Shown piece by piece: positions 30,612 through 42,812 of a stretch of 64,000 nt of DNA. Every line of letters starts with the position of its first letter. The stretch's first letter is position 1. A model generated the notes under the pieces. The model worked only from the letters and a program-made list of their open reading frames with translations. It ran no database searches and was not told the DNA's origin. The stretch comes from Rhododendron vialii (lineage: Eukaryota; Streptophyta; Magnoliopsida; Ericales; Ericaceae), in NCBI RefSeq assembly GCF_030253575.1, contig NC_080561.1, positions 38,487,564-38,551,563 on the forward strand. Direction: 5' to 3'. A program made the translations under genes and the position numbers.

Positions 30612-33072
30612 ATTTCTTACGTTAGAGGGAGAAGAGTTTGGGTTTCTAGCTGAACTTAACTGGGATCGATGATGGTGAAATGATAGATTCCCACGGCTCT
30701 TTGCCCACCTACCAACTTGTTGACTGACTGTCCTCTGCTTTGTTTCTAGTGAATGATTCTCGGGAATAATACTGTTGTCATCCGCTAAGAAGTTCAGAGA
30801 AGATACGAATTTCCAGTTGATGATTGTCGGTGAAGTCAAAGCCCAGCCTTGAGTAGTTCAATTTTTGTCAAGGCCACTGCGCTGTCGCGGAAGCTGCGCG
30901 CGAAGTGTAGAGGTAGTTCTCCTGAAATTATAATTAGTACTCCTACCGAAAATCACCACCTTACGGGTCATTTGCCGATCAGATTAACTTTGGGTAGATA
31001 TAGCATGTGAAATGATATTTTAAAAAAAGAAGGATATATATAAAGGGGGAATATTATATCCGTTGTCTATATCCGGGTGGTAAACACCGTATATAAGACC
31101 TTCGAATATAATATTCGGGGTGATAACATATCTGCTCCTATATCTCATTGACAAACGAGTCGGTATGATATCTTTGAAAGTTTTACATGGTACGCTGAAT
31201 GTGCCCTTTTTGGACAACCTCCTGTCCTCCTCAACTACTCGGACAGCTAAGAGATCTGTTCAAGTAACATGCGGACTAATTGAAGTAATGAATGTTCACA
31301 AAAATAATACTCCGAGTACTACAAATATTGAAGTGATGAACTTCCCAATATGGTATGGATTATTGCTCTTGTTCCTCTTTCACTTTAGGTGGTTTGTATA
31401 CAGGTACAGCCAATCTATTGTTTATTAACGTAAATAAACATGAATCACTTCAAGTAACTATAAAATTGTATGTCTTTCGTAGTGAACTATCTTTGCGGGA
31501 CGGAGGGTGGGGTGGTGTTGAAGTGATGATGGTGGTGGTGATGATATATATATGCTGGTGGTAGAGTGGGAGAATTTCAGATATTTTAAATTTATTACGT
31601 AACCAAACTCAAGGTTTGTTGTACATAGAAATTGCGATAGAATCCATTTATAACAAATTTGAAATCCCTTTTTTTGTCAATATCGTCGATCAGTATCTTC
31701 TTTTTATTCAGTCGGTCACCCCTAGTTAATAAACATGGTGTAGAGAAACTATACTAGCTAACAAATTAAGAGCAAATAAGTAATCTGAACCCATAACTAG
31801 ACTTTGAATTAACTAAATACTAACATTAGACAGGTAACAAGTACGAAGAACTGGAGCAGACAAGAGTTTCCCTTCGTTAATTGGACAGCTACATATTTAG
31901 CCCCTGATGAGCTGGGGGAACATTTTTAATGGGTGGTTTGTTACTAGGGCCTTTATGAAAAGGCCAAGCCTGCATATATAGTCTTTGGGCTTTGGGCCGA
32001 ACTTGAAAATGTTGGTTTCCTTTTTTCTGTAGCATATTTTCTGAATTAATTCCATATCCTGATACAGCCAACAGGCATGTAAGGCTGTAACCGGCACTTT
32101 CTTACCTCTTTCTCATGAAAGGTGAGGGTTTGATTCGCACCAAAATCACAAGTGTTTGGTGTGATGGTTAGTGCCCTTTGGACTTGCCTCACCCGTATGT
32201 CGCTTAGCAGTATCCCATCCCCATTCCCTTGGGAGTAGGCTAGACATCTATCGAGTGAAAATATAAATGTAAATATATCTTGTGATACACATGGACCTAC
32301 AAGGCCTACTCAGTGAATAAGACTTCTCTGTTATCTCAGCTGGACTGTCCTTTGTAGTTCAAGTGATTTGGGTGACTGGGTCTAGTTAGGTCTCACCTCC
32401 AACTGATTTGCTCGGAGTCGATTAACTAGGTTCCTTCGTACGTGAAGTAGAACATATGTACAAAAGCTTATCTTGATCGGCATTAATGAGCTAGATCCTA
32501 AGCTAACACATTAGTTCTTTGTGTGCATAAAATTGGCTTCTCTGCTTCAAGTTATAATGAGACACCGAAAATTCGCACCATATTGCTGTTTGCAAGAGCT
32601 GTTGAGTGTGCAGTGACTACGACCATTTGAAGCCACGATATATCTAGTATCCAGGAAATAGCGATGCAGGACGAATCACTTGAGCAAATTCGGTGAGGTA
32701 GCGTATTCGGAATAAGGACAATGGGTGAAACGAGCCTTGATTTGCACAATCATTTCTATATTCTGTTTATGTTTACCTTCAATTTCCAATTCCTGATTTG
32801 ATATATTCTCTAGTTTCAGTTTCTAAAGTGTGTATCTGTTTTTATTATATATATTTTTTGAAATTAATAAAACAGGTCAAAATTTTACTTATCCATTCTG
32901 ACCAACAAATGTGCGCGAAGAAACAACGTACAAGGTCAAGAAAAAAAAAATGTAAGCAACATACACAAGTGCACACTCACAAATACACTCTTTTACGTAG
33001 TATGAAGTGTTATTCAATGGAGCGCCCACCCTGTACGCACTCTGTCTCAAATCCAATCATAATGAAGGACAT

Positions 33073-33297
33073 TTTTTTTGAAATCAGTCAATTCATTCAA
33101 ACATACCCGAAGGCAAAGATTACATCGCAATATACAGGAAAGCACCAAACCACCTAATCTGAGACACAAGTTACTGCACAAAGCACACCAGGCTATAGAC
33201 TCAAGGACACCCTGCATAAACAGCCGACACAAGTGTCGACATAAGAATCCACAGCACAAACCATTAGACAACAAGCACAGATGTAATCACAACAACA
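33073..33297 (-). mobile_element. 5'-truncated retroposon with 15-bp target duplication
   Basis: CATAATGAAGGACAT occurs at 33058-33072 and 33298-33312. The insert begins with poly(T) on the plus strand, so it is a minus-strand poly(A)-tailed LINE- or SINE-type insertion. The family is not recognised. Confidence 0.75.
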
Positions 33298-33965
33298 CAT
33301 AATGAAGGACATGATTCTAGCAGAAACCACCCATCTATGGCTCTTAATTCATAAAGCTTAATTCTTTCTTATTAGATCGTATATATGTAATTTCTGAAGC
33401 TTGAGCTACAAATGTATTCTTTTTTTTTTTTTGGGTAATTAAACTGAATATGTAATTTATCTCTACTTTCTTTCTCATTCTCACGTTGATTCCGGAATGG
33501 GAAATCCTGCAGTGCAATTGCACTGCAGGAGCTGTAGAACAGCCGATCCTGCTATCCATTTTGACACCTACTCCATCGCCGAAATAGACAACCGGATCAG
33601 CCGCCTTCAGCTCTGCAATGCAACCTGCACTGCAAGATTCCCCGGTTGATTCCACTCTTCCAATGAAGTCCGACCAATTATGCTGTCCCATGGCTTTATC
33701 TGCAATCCTTTTTCGTTTGAATACAATATTGTCTTACTTATCCAAAAAAAATGTTGTCTCTCTCACCTATATGTCTGCGTCTCTAACAGCGAAAGTTTAG
33801 TTTATCTCTGCGCAGTGGGGCCAAATAATTCTTGCTGCGCACTGCTAAAGAATCCTCGATCGATATGGTCCTTAATTCCTCAAGTTGTTAAAAAGTTTAC
33901 TTCACATATGAGAGGTGTCCAACAAAAACAATGAACAATAAGCAGTCGGGGTACCCATTCTCGTA

Positions 33966-34253
33966 GAGCAAGTCCACTTATCGGCACTAAAATGTCATTG
34001 TCAAAGTTATTTTTATGAATGCTATATCATTGAAATGATCATGTGCCAGACTTGCCAGAAAAAGAGAAAGAAAAAGAAATGATGTACCAGTTTCATACGT
34101 TTCAGTTTGGCAATTCTCAAATTTGGACCATTAATTTAATTAAACTCGTGTTATTTTTCAATACATATCTATTGGCGTGAATGAAGTAAGAGAAAGGGCA
34201 ATCATCATCGGTGCCACTTATTGGCATCAATAAAAATGACAATCGGTGGACTT
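33966..34253. repeat. Probable foldback MITE
   Basis: AGCAAGTCCACTTATCGGCA at the left end is echoed in inverted form at about 34209-34253 (AAGTCCACCGATTGTCATTT). The boundary bases are uncertain. Confidence 0.4.
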
Positions 34254-34965
34254 AAATTTTAACAAAAGATTGTGGCAGTTTTTGCCTGCTCTTGTAATCC
34301 AACCACATGCCAATTGCGATGCCAAATCCGACGGGGATTTGGCAGCCTTCCCATTTGCTTCAATTTTTATGCCTCATGCCAAGTACAATTATAAGAGTTC
34401 AGAAACAAGTAGAAGTCAAAAATGGTTTAGCACTATACGATTTGACTCTATGATTGGAGAGGAGTGTTTGTTGATGTCAAATTTGACGGTGTCAAAACGC
34501 CGCACCGGTCTTAAAAAATTTTTTGAAACCTCTCAATTTTAAGTAAAGGTTTGGAGACGTTCTAACAAAAGCAAAACAACTGGCTATATGGAGTAGACTT
34601 GCAAGATTATGTGCATATTAACAAGCCAATCACCTCTTATATGGAGTAAATAAGTAATGTAATTATTCACAAAAGTCGCCTTTCATTTGGTGCGACAAAG
34701 ACTGAACGGAAATTACAAAAGGTTAAATGGACTAATGGCACAATGGCAAAGCGCCACCCTACAGACAATAAAATCTAGAAGGCGGATGCCAACCAAAACA
34801 TCTAGGATCAAATTAAGGAAGGAATCCCAAACCACAAGAACCCACCGATGGACACCTGAAAAAGCCTAGCAAGCCACAAAGGTCAATCGCATCTTCTCAA
34901 CATCCAAGGTAGTAGTACTGAATAATTTGTATTTTAGTAAGTTGTGAAGACACGAGGACAACTAA

Positions 34966-35348
34966 GGGTGGGTTTGGATGATGTAGATTAGTAACTTATT
35001 TTTTTGTCTTTATTTGAATTTTTTTTGCATTTAATTATTTTGCGTTAAACTTTTGGGACTTATTGATTTGTCTCGACGAGAGGTATCAAAAAAGAAAAAA
35101 TTGTGATCGAAATTCATAATTTTTTGAATAAAGACAAAAATAAGTCAATAAATCAACTTTTTTTTACTTATTCTTGTTTTTTTTGAAAAAAATTACTAGT
35201 TTCGATTAAAATTTTTTACTTTTCCGATTCCTCTCGCCAAGATGAATTAATAAGTCACAAAAGTTATGCACAAAACTAACAAATACAAATTTTTTTTGAA
35301 TAAAACGAAAAAAAATTATTGTTCCTACTTTTAAAGCCAAATGAGGCC
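34966..35348. mobile_element. Harbinger/Tourist-like MITE, 383 bp
   Basis: Ends GGGTGGGTTTGGATGAT and GGCCTCATTTGGCTTT (inverted), with TAA duplicated at 34963-34965 and 35349-35351. An interior motif, TTTTCCGATTCCTCTCG, is shared with the insert at about 54725-55085. Confidence 0.65.
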
Positions 35349-36095
35349 TAAGTTAATTTGTACAGCAACGTACTGATCAACGGTACCCATTCTTTTATGA
35401 GTTGATGATTCGTTTGTTCCGTGCAGTTTAATACTAATATGTAATTTAGTGGTTGGAGTATTTGACTTTTTGTTGGAAATATTCTCGAAAATTTCTGTAG
35501 ACTATAATAATCAGAGATGACAACAATAAGATGTTGAAATAATTAATATTTGAAGTAGATAGAAATATATAGGAGAATAGAGAAAATTAATTGATTGAGT
35601 CACGGATATAGTGCTCTCTTTAGAAAGAATACATGTCCTCTTGCACTGGCTGTTTTCAACTCCCAAGATACAACGATCGATCATCTAGGAAGCTATGTGT
35701 GCACGCTCAGCTAAGGATTTCCCAGTAAACCAAGAACCACCAGTATGCTGAAAATGTGTTTATATACCGTATGTATATTTGATCAAATTCTCTAACGAAA
35801 ATCACACCAATCATCGTGTACCAACCACCTTTATATAGTAGACCAACCACAAATTAAGGCAATTCCTCATTCATATAATAGGAATTGAAACGCACAATAT
35901 AATAACTGGGAGTTAAAAATGTTTTTTCGCCATAACTCAATTCCATTAGTAAATCTAATTAACATACTACACAGTTTTAAAGAGGTTTTTAAAAGCTTTT
36001 ATCTAACATATTTTCCCTCTTCGTGTTTGAGATTTACTTTTTTTCTTTTTAAGATGCACCTAAAACCTGAAGTAACAATTTTGAGTTTGTTAATT

Positions 36096-36512
36096 GAGAT
36101 TAAATTCTTTTCACCTTAGGTAGAACACCCCAAGTTTGCAATTTGTGGGTTCCATCATGAATTTGTTATATTAATCTGAACCGTTCATCTTGTAGGACTC
36201 GCAAAATAGTATATCCATACAAAAAATTATCTTTATCAGACATCGATAGGTATATCAAAATTAAATTTTGATTTGTAAAATGGACGATATGATTCTTTAA
36301 AGTCAAATTGTCCATGACCGTCTATTTTATAAACCAAAATGTAATTTTTGGTACACATATCGATTTTCAATCAAGTTGATTTTTGCGTAGATATACTACA
36401 CTGCGGGTCGTATAAGATGAACGGTTCAGATATTTATAATGAACATCCGATGGCCCCACAATAGGTGGTGGAAATCGTGGGTATTCAACCTAAGATAGAA
36501 AGAATTTATCTC
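36096..36512. mobile_element. MULE-type MITE, 417 bp
   Basis: Inverted ends GAGATTAAATTCTTT and GAGATAAATTCTTT. The 9-bp duplication is TTGTTAATT (36087-36095) and TTGCTAATT (36513-36521). The paralogous block at about 39770 lacks the insert (GTTAATTACTTCTGCTGG), confirming the boundaries. Confidence 0.85.
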
Positions 36513-36955
36513 TTGCTAATTACTTCTGCTGGAGATGCTCTAAGTCAATCTTTTTTTTAAAGAGAAACAAAACATTTAATGTTCTTTACTTTGTTATTTT
36601 CCTTTCTGTTTCCACTCAAACCATATAAGGGAAAATTATTTTCCCTTCTTTTTCATAGGTTCCAAACAGAGCCTTAGATTGTTTCAGAAAAGTTTATTGT
36701 ACAATAATCAATCAATTAACTACCAATGAAACTAAAAGAATTGGACAAATACCACTTTTCCTTATCTTTTAGAAGATACATAGTGAAACCAAATCTTAAC
36801 AATAAATATGTTTTTTCAACACTTTTACAATAAATTCTTGAAAACCTTGTCGAGACGACATGAACAAATAAATAAAAACAAAAGAAAACCAACATTTGAA
36901 GATGTTTGGCATACATTTACATATGCATACATCAGCGGTTGTTTAGGCGATATGG

Positions 36956-38560
36956 TTAGGCGATCAAATGGACCCAATGAGCAGCACTTGGCACTCCATC
37001 GTTAACCACAAACATCATATAATAACTTGGTGGCGCCACCATCCCATTGGGAGGCGATGTACATCCAATTTTGTATATAGTACCATCCCGCTTGGCACCG
37101 GTGATAGCCAACTTTATCAATCTCTGCCCCTGTGAAAATGAATGTGTTGTGAAAGGCGCACTTACAAAATTCACCTCCACTGTCCCACCCACCAAAATCG
37201 GCACCTTTATATATACCTTGAAAAACTTCCCGTACCCCACCATTTTTGGCGCCTTCACCACTACCGGCTGAAAATTTGCTTTGTCTGCCGCTAAATACCC
37301 CGGTGAAAATGCCTCAATTCTCAGTTCCGTTGGATACTCCCCGTTGAATGCGTAGTAGTAATGCGAGTTACTTCCGGCGACCAAAATTCTCCCGTCGGGC
37401 AATAAATTCGCGGTCGAGTGGTACAATCTCGGGACTGTACCAGGGTTTAACATGGTAAATCGGGATCCCAGAGGTAGGTTGGGTTGGTATAGAACCGGGG
37501 TCAAACACGGGTTCGTTGCCAATCCGAACCCTTGTGACCCCGCCTGAGCCCCATTGATGATTATTACATCTCCGGTTGGTAGCATCACCATGTCTCCCAT
37601 GTTCCGAACAAGCGGCATGGTATCCATCTCCCAAAAGGGATTGGGATCAGTCGCCACGATCCGCCCGCAAGTCTTTTGGGCCGGTTCGTATATAGTCTGA
37701 TTAAGGTAGGCATTGTACTGAGACCCACCACAAACTACTATTGTGGCCGTAGAATAGTCTCCTTCCAATGCCAGCATGACAGAGGATCCTGCAGACGGGT
37801 AGTTACGTGGGCCCCCTTGCAGCTGAGGATAAGTTTTTACAATCACGTTTGCATTGTAATCGTATAGCACGGCTTGAGTGTCATCAAATATAAATAGATT
37901 TCCTTGAGGGAGAAGGTGAACGTATGGATACAGGTTATCCCCCTGGTCGTCTGCAGCCTGGCCAAGGAATGGGAAATCGACCGCGCCGCCAGGTCGCTGT
38001 GGGTAAAACTCCAAGGTGTTGACGCTGATGCCCCCGATTATTATGATAGAACCATCGGGGAGTATTTGATTCGTGGCGTACCAACGCCCATTGTACAACT
38101 CGACGTTTTCAAGCTCTACCCAATTGCACCAGGAACCGGGTAAGCAGGGCTTGAACCTTCGGAACTTCTGGGCGCCATCGTTGAAGCCGCCGGTGTGGAG
38201 TAGGGTGCCGTCAGGTAGGAATTGGCCGGAGGAGCACCACGTGTCGGTGAGGATCTTGAGGGGACGGATTTTGTTGGTGTAGAGGTCGAGGACAGCGGAG
38301 TGGGCGTAGCAATCATACTGTAGACTCTGGTCGTTTGCGTCGTAGCGGCATTTGCCGTTTGGGAGCATTAATTCGGTCATGCCGATGTCGGTCCGGTCGA
38401 GGAGGAGGACGGTGTTGTACCGGGTGACGGCGGTGTGCATGGAGGCAATGCCGGCGTTTTCAACCAGGAGTTCCCACGTGCCCAGGTCCTGGGCACTTGT
38501 TGGGATGATTGTGAAGGCCAAGCAGAGGAATTGTAGACACAAGAAAATGCGAGCGCCCAT
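36956..38560 (-). CDS. GLOX copper-radical oxidase, copy 4 (intact, 534 aa)
   Basis: Complete intronless copy with signal peptide (MGARIFLCLQFLCLAF). Ligand residues are Cys109, Tyr161, Tyr380-His381 and His473 in the same motifs as the other copies. N-terminal cysteines are at KCRYD and QYDC. It belongs to the MGA-start subgroup with copies 5 and 6; the partial copy 7 resembles these but its start is outside the window. A stretch of about 200 bp (37617-37815) is almost identical to copy 5, while the 3' third is clearly more diverged, which suggests local gene conversion. Copy-specific changes in surface residues (RRFKPCLPG, TNKIRPLK) raise its positive charge compared with copy 5. The 3' flank keeps the shared block with GTTAGATT/AATCAATCAACTACCAA. 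Function as for the family; substrate undetermined. Confidence 0.93.
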   Translation of the reverse strand: MGARIFLCLQFLCLAFTIIPTSAQDLGTWELLVENAGIASMHTAVTRYNTVLLLDRTDIGMTELMLPNGKCRYDANDQSLQYDCYAHSAVLDLYTNKIRPLKILTDTWCSSGQFLPDGTLLHTGGFNDGAQKFRRFKPCLPGSWCNWVELENVELYNGRWYATNQILPDGSIIIIGGISVNTLEFYPQRPGGAVDFPFLGQAADDQGDNLYPYVHLLPQGNLFIFDDTQAVLYDYNANVIVKTYPQLQGGPRNYPSAGSSVMLALEGDYSTATIVVCGGSQYNAYLNQTIYEPAQKTCGRIVATDPNPFWEMDTMPLVRNMGDMVMLPTGDVIIINGAQAGSQGFGLATNPCLTPVLYQPNLPLGSRFTMLNPGTVPRLYHSTANLLPDGRILVAGSNSHYYYAFNGEYPTELRIEAFSPGYLAADKANFQPVVVKAPKMVGYGKFFKVYIKVPILVGGTVEVNFVSAPFTTHSFSQGQRLIKLAITGAKRDGTIYKIGCTSPPNGMVAPPSYYMMFVVNDGVPSAAHWVHLIA

Positions 38561-41130
38561 GGTGAAAGGGAGAGAGAGAGTTTTCAGCTGATATTGCTAC
38601 CTTTATTGGAACTGAAATACGTACTTGTATATATAGAGATAGGAGAAGAGGGAGATCGAGAGAAGTAACGTGAAATGTGGGGCCTAATTAAGTTGATGTG
38701 GACTTTTGGCTGACGATCAACGCTGATAAAGGGCTCCACTGATGTGGGTCCCACGACTCACACCCTCCAACTGTTTGATCGTATTTTAGTTTTTTTTTTT
38801 TTTTTCCCCGCTTAATTTCTAGTGGAATATTGCTGTCTTCGTCCGTGCAAATACGTAGTATGACTTTTTTTTTGGTAAATACGGATGAGACCGTCACCTT
38901 AAGTCGTACAGTATTTACCAAAAAATGATTCTTCAGTCGCTGACCTTGGAACCGGTCTTTGTAAGTTTTATTGATTACGCCGGCTGTTTGTATCGCTTAT
39001 GGGACGGCAACCTTCCGAACCACGGTTTTGAATACCGTATTGGTTTTGGTACCGGTTTTCTTACTGATATAAAATTTCGCAGTTCTGTCCCTGTGAATTT
39101 AGAAAACATACGTATCGATTTTTGTTTGAGCTGATTTTTTATAAGACCTCATAAATAATTATTTTAAAATTTATGAGTATTTTTTATATTTTGTGGGTCC
39201 ACTCTAGGCCCCACATGGCGTGCGGTGGCCTATGCGGTGGTCGTATCATTTCTGTAGAAAACCTGCGTGGTTGTATCTCCCTCGCACCCAAAATCAGCCG
39301 TCGTGGGAGGAAATTAAAGAAGCAGCAGCCGCCATGGTGCCTTCGTCTCCCTCACATACACAGAGATGAAAAGGAGGATGAAATATGAGACCTCCATGGA
39401 TGAGAGGCGTAGATTCGGATCGATCAAGACTGGAGAGTTGAGAGCGAGGCACAGAATACACCGAATTGAGGTAAAATCACACAATGATCATGTACCAACC
39501 ACCTTTATATAGTCAAGTCAACCATAAATGTGCCAAATTACTCATTCATATAATAGGAACTTAAATGCACAATATGATGAAAGGGAGTTAAAAATGTTTA
39601 TTCCCCATAACTCACAGTTCAATTAGTAAATCTAATTAACACAACAAACTATTTTAAAGAGGCTTTTTAAAGCTTTTTCTAACAAACTTTCCCTCTTCAA
39701 GTTTGAGATTTACTTTTTCTTCATAAGATGCACCTAAAATCTGTCAGAAGTATCAAATTTGGAGTATGTTAATTACTTCTGCTGGAGATGCTTTAAACCA
39801 ATCTTTTTTTTAAAGCGAAAACAATCATTCAATGTTCTTTTTTTAATGAGTGGACATTCATTTACGGTAGTACTGTTGTTTTTACCACTTCAAAGTGAAG
39901 TGTCATTTTGGAACTAGGGGAAAAAGAAAACAAAAAAACCATGAAGTGTCACGTACTACCTTTCATATCCTTTGCTCCAATTAAATACTAATTAATTATA
40001 CAATCGTAAAAGCAATTGCCAACTCAACAAATACACAATGCGCAAAGAATAATCGAGAACAAAAACGAGAACGCGAACATAGAGATTTTACGTGATTCCC
40101 CAACAAAATGTTGAGTACATCAACGGCACACGCTAGTTTCATTATGTATAAATCGAATGAAAAAAGTGTGTACTTTTATCGGCTATTGAGTATATAGCAA
40201 GTATTGTATATCCTATGGTTTACATCATCAGTTATACTGTACGTAACAACTCTGTTCAATTTGAACCCCAAACCCTCAACGAAACGTGAACCTAATCGAA
40301 ACAGGCCTTCACAAGCCCAATACTAGGATGGGTGGAAAATAAAAACGGGAACTTACATGCATGGTAATTGACATCATAAAACTAGTTCCCTTAATAAGGA
40401 CTCTATCGGTAGTATAGTACGATGAAAATCATATAGAAGTCTTCACCATAGTTGGTTAGAATACTAAAGTTTTCATTCACTGTATATGATATATTTATCT
40501 TATTTTATGGTAAATTTGTTATATATTTACATGTACACATACACATGATAAATTTTATTATACATGATAAGTTTGTTACATTTGTTTCCGGCTTTATGAT
40601 AAATTCATAACATACGTTATAAGTCACGATCGATGGTGACAAATTTCTCGCATTTCAGTGGATATTATAAAAATAATACCAGAATATTATCATAGATGCA
40701 TGATCAATTGATACAATTCCCAATATTGGCCGTATATATATATATATATATAATAAAAGATCATATAATCTTGCATTCATATCCATGTTAAAAGTAAAAA
40801 TATATAAACTAGTGATAAACTTGTTATAGATGCTTACAAAATCTTACGCAGTTCTTGAATTATTAACATTTCTTTTGAGTACATAGGTGTTAGATTTCGT
40901 AGAAAAGTTCATTCTACAGTAATCAATCAACTACAAACGAAACTAAAAGAATTGGACGAGTACCACTTTTCCTTGTCTTAACAACAAATGTGTTTTCTCA
41001 ACACTTACACAATAAGTTTTCGAAAACCTTGTCGAGACGACATAAATAAATAAGAAAAGAAAAACAGCATTTGAGGATGCTTGGCATGCATTTGCAGATA
41101 CATACACCAAAGGTAGTTTAGGAGAGATGG
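38561..41130. other. Spacer between GLOX copies 4 and 5
   Basis: Upstream of copy 4. The block 39475-39800 is the MITE-free paralog of 35810-36530. At about 40020-40320 is LTR-like sequence (AGATTTTACGTGATTCCCC) with no partner found. (TA)n lies at 40733-40752. The block 40590-41130 is duplicated at about 62745-63330, as the shared 3' flank of copies 5 and 7. No gene. Confidence 0.6.
38628..38635 (-). promoter_or_regulatory. TATA box of GLOX copy 4
   Basis: TATATATA on the minus strand, 68 bp upstream of the ATG, with a short GA tract between them. Confidence 0.55.
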
Positions 41131-42735
41131 TTAGCCGACCAAATGGATCCAATGAGCGACACTTGGCACTCCATTATTGACCACAAACATCATATAGTAA
41201 CTTGGCGGTGCCACCATCCCATTGGGAGGCGATTTACACCCAATTTTGTACGTGGTACCGTCCGGCTCGGGACCGGTGATAGCCAAATTTACCAATCTTT
41301 GGCCCTGTGAAAATGAATGCGTAGTGAAAGGCGCACTTACAAAATTTACATCCACGGCCCCACCCACCAAAGTTTGCACTGTTATAACTACCTCAAAAAA
41401 CTCTCCATACCCCACCGTTTTTGGGGCCTTCACCACCTCCGGCTGAAAATTTGCATTGTCTGCTGCCAAATACCCTGGCGAAAATGCCTCAATTGCCAGC
41501 TCTGTTGGGTACTCCCCGGTGTAAGTGTAGTAGTAATGTGTGTTACTTCCGGCGAGCAAAATTCTCCCGTCAGGTAATAAATTTGCTGTCGAGTGGTATA
41601 GTCTAGGGATTGTACCGGGGGTTAGCTCAGTAAATCGGGATCCTAGAGGTAAGCCGGGTTGGTATAGAACTGGGGTCAAACACGGGTTTGTTGCCAATCC
41701 GAACCCTTGTGACCCCGCCTGAGCCCCGTTGATGATTATTACGTTTCCTGTTGGTAGCATCACCATGTCCCCCATGTTCCTAACAAGCGGCATGGTATCC
41801 ATCTCCCAAAAGGGATTGGGATCAGTCGCCACGATCCGCCCGCAAGTCTCTTGGGCCGGTTCGTATATAGTCTGATTAAGGTAGGCATTGTACTGAGACC
41901 CACCACAAACTACTATTGTGGCCGTAGAATAGTCTCCTTCCAATGCCAGCATGACAGAGGATCCTGCAGACGGGTAGTTACGTGGGCCTCCCGGCAGCTG
42001 AGGATAAGTTGTTACAATCACGTTTGCATTGTAATCGTACAGCACAGCTTGAGTGTCATCAAATATAAACAGATTTCCTTGAGGGAGAAGGTGAACGTAT
42101 GGATAAAGGTTATCCCCCTGGTCATCTGCCGCCTGGCCGAGGAACGGGAAATTGATCGCGCCGCCAGGTTTCTGTGGGTAAAACTCCAATGTGTTGATGC
42201 TGATGCCCCCGATTATTATGATAGTACCGTCGGGAAGTATCTGATTTGTGGCGTACCAACGCCCATTGTACAACTCGACGTTTTCAAGTTCTACCCAATT
42301 GCACCAGGAACCGGCTTCGCAGGGGGTGAACATTCGGAACTTCTGGGCGCCGTCGTTGAAGCCGCCGGTGTGGAGAAGGGTGCCGTTAGGGAGGAACTGG
42401 CCCGAGGAGCACCACGTGTCAGTTAGGATCTCGAGGGGACGGATTGTGTTGCTGTTTAGGTCGAGGACCGCCGAGTGGGCGGAGCAATCGTACTGTAAAC
42501 TCTGGTCGTTTGCGTCGTAGCGGCATCTGCCGTCTGGGAGTGATAACTCGGACGCGCCGATGTCAGTCCGGTCGAGGAGGATGACGGTGTTGTACGGGGT
42601 GACGGCGGTGTGCATGGAGGAAATGCCGGCGTTTTCAACCAGGGTTGCCCACGTGCCCAGGTCCTGGGCACTTGTTCGGCTAATTGTGAAGGCCAAGCAG
42701 AGGAATTGTAGACACAAGAAAATGTGTGCGCCCAT
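41131..42735 (-). CDS. GLOX copper-radical oxidase, copy 5 (intact, 534 aa)
   Basis: Complete intronless copy. The start is placed at the ATG of MGAHIFLCLQ (42735), which aligns with copies 4 and 6. An upstream in-frame ATG at 42783 would add 16 residues made largely by a GA tract (SLSLSLP) and spoil the signal peptide. Cysteine, tyrosine and histidine ligands are present (DTWCSSG, GRWYAT, RLYHST, TTHSFSQG). The closest relative is copy 4, and both share the DDTQAVLYDYNANV segment. Upstream sequence (42880-44160) is duplicated at about 54555-56760 without a gene attached. The product should be secreted, with the seven-bladed propeller plus early-set domain of this family. Confidence 0.93.
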   Translation of the reverse strand: MGAHIFLCLQFLCLAFTISRTSAQDLGTWATLVENAGISSMHTAVTPYNTVILLDRTDIGASELSLPDGRCRYDANDQSLQYDCSAHSAVLDLNSNTIRPLEILTDTWCSSGQFLPNGTLLHTGGFNDGAQKFRMFTPCEAGSWCNWVELENVELYNGRWYATNQILPDGTIIIIGGISINTLEFYPQKPGGAINFPFLGQAADDQGDNLYPYVHLLPQGNLFIFDDTQAVLYDYNANVIVTTYPQLPGGPRNYPSAGSSVMLALEGDYSTATIVVCGGSQYNAYLNQTIYEPAQETCGRIVATDPNPFWEMDTMPLVRNMGDMVMLPTGNVIIINGAQAGSQGFGLATNPCLTPVLYQPGLPLGSRFTELTPGTIPRLYHSTANLLPDGRILLAGSNTHYYYTYTGEYPTELAIEAFSPGYLAADNANFQPEVVKAPKTVGYGEFFEVVITVQTLVGGAVDVNFVSAPFTTHSFSQGQRLVNLAITGPEPDGTTYKIGCKSPPNGMVAPPSYYMMFVVNNGVPSVAHWIHLVG

Positions 42736-42804
42736 GGTGAAAGGGAGAGAGAGAGAGAGAGAGTATTCAGCTATGTGTGTCATCTGCCGTTATTTGAACT
42801 GAGA

Positions 42805-42812
42805 TATAAATA
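42805..42812 (-). promoter_or_regulatory. TATA-like box of GLOX copy 5
   Basis: TATTTATA on the minus strand, 70 bp upstream of the ATG, in the TTTGAACTGAG context shared with copies 2 and 6. Confidence 0.5.

Larger units (their letters stand above)
30531..36955. other. Spacer between GLOX copies 3 and 4
   Basis: No host gene. It holds (GA)n at 30579-30609 and the paralogous promoter block to 30920. At 31700-32420 are spacer segments repeated at 47250-47400 and 59610-59890. It also holds a retroposed fragment (33073-33297) and MITEs at 34966-35348 and 36096-36512. A block at 35810-36530 is duplicated at 39475-39800, and the common GLOX 3' flank starts at about 36680. Confidence 0.65.

Noticed and set aside
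30531-30839. N-terminal extension of GLOX copy 3 by about 103 codons
   Set aside because: Begins at a TTG, translates a (GA)n tract into Ser-Leu repeats and precedes a perfectly placed ATG with signal peptide aligned to all paralogs.
40020-40320. Solo LTR
   Set aside because: LTR-like wording (TTTTACGTGATTCCCC) but no defined ends, partner or target duplication could be found.
42736-42783. Upstream in-frame ATG for GLOX copy 5
   Set aside because: Adds 16 residues encoded mostly by a GA tract and would bury the signal peptide; not shared by copies 4 or 6.
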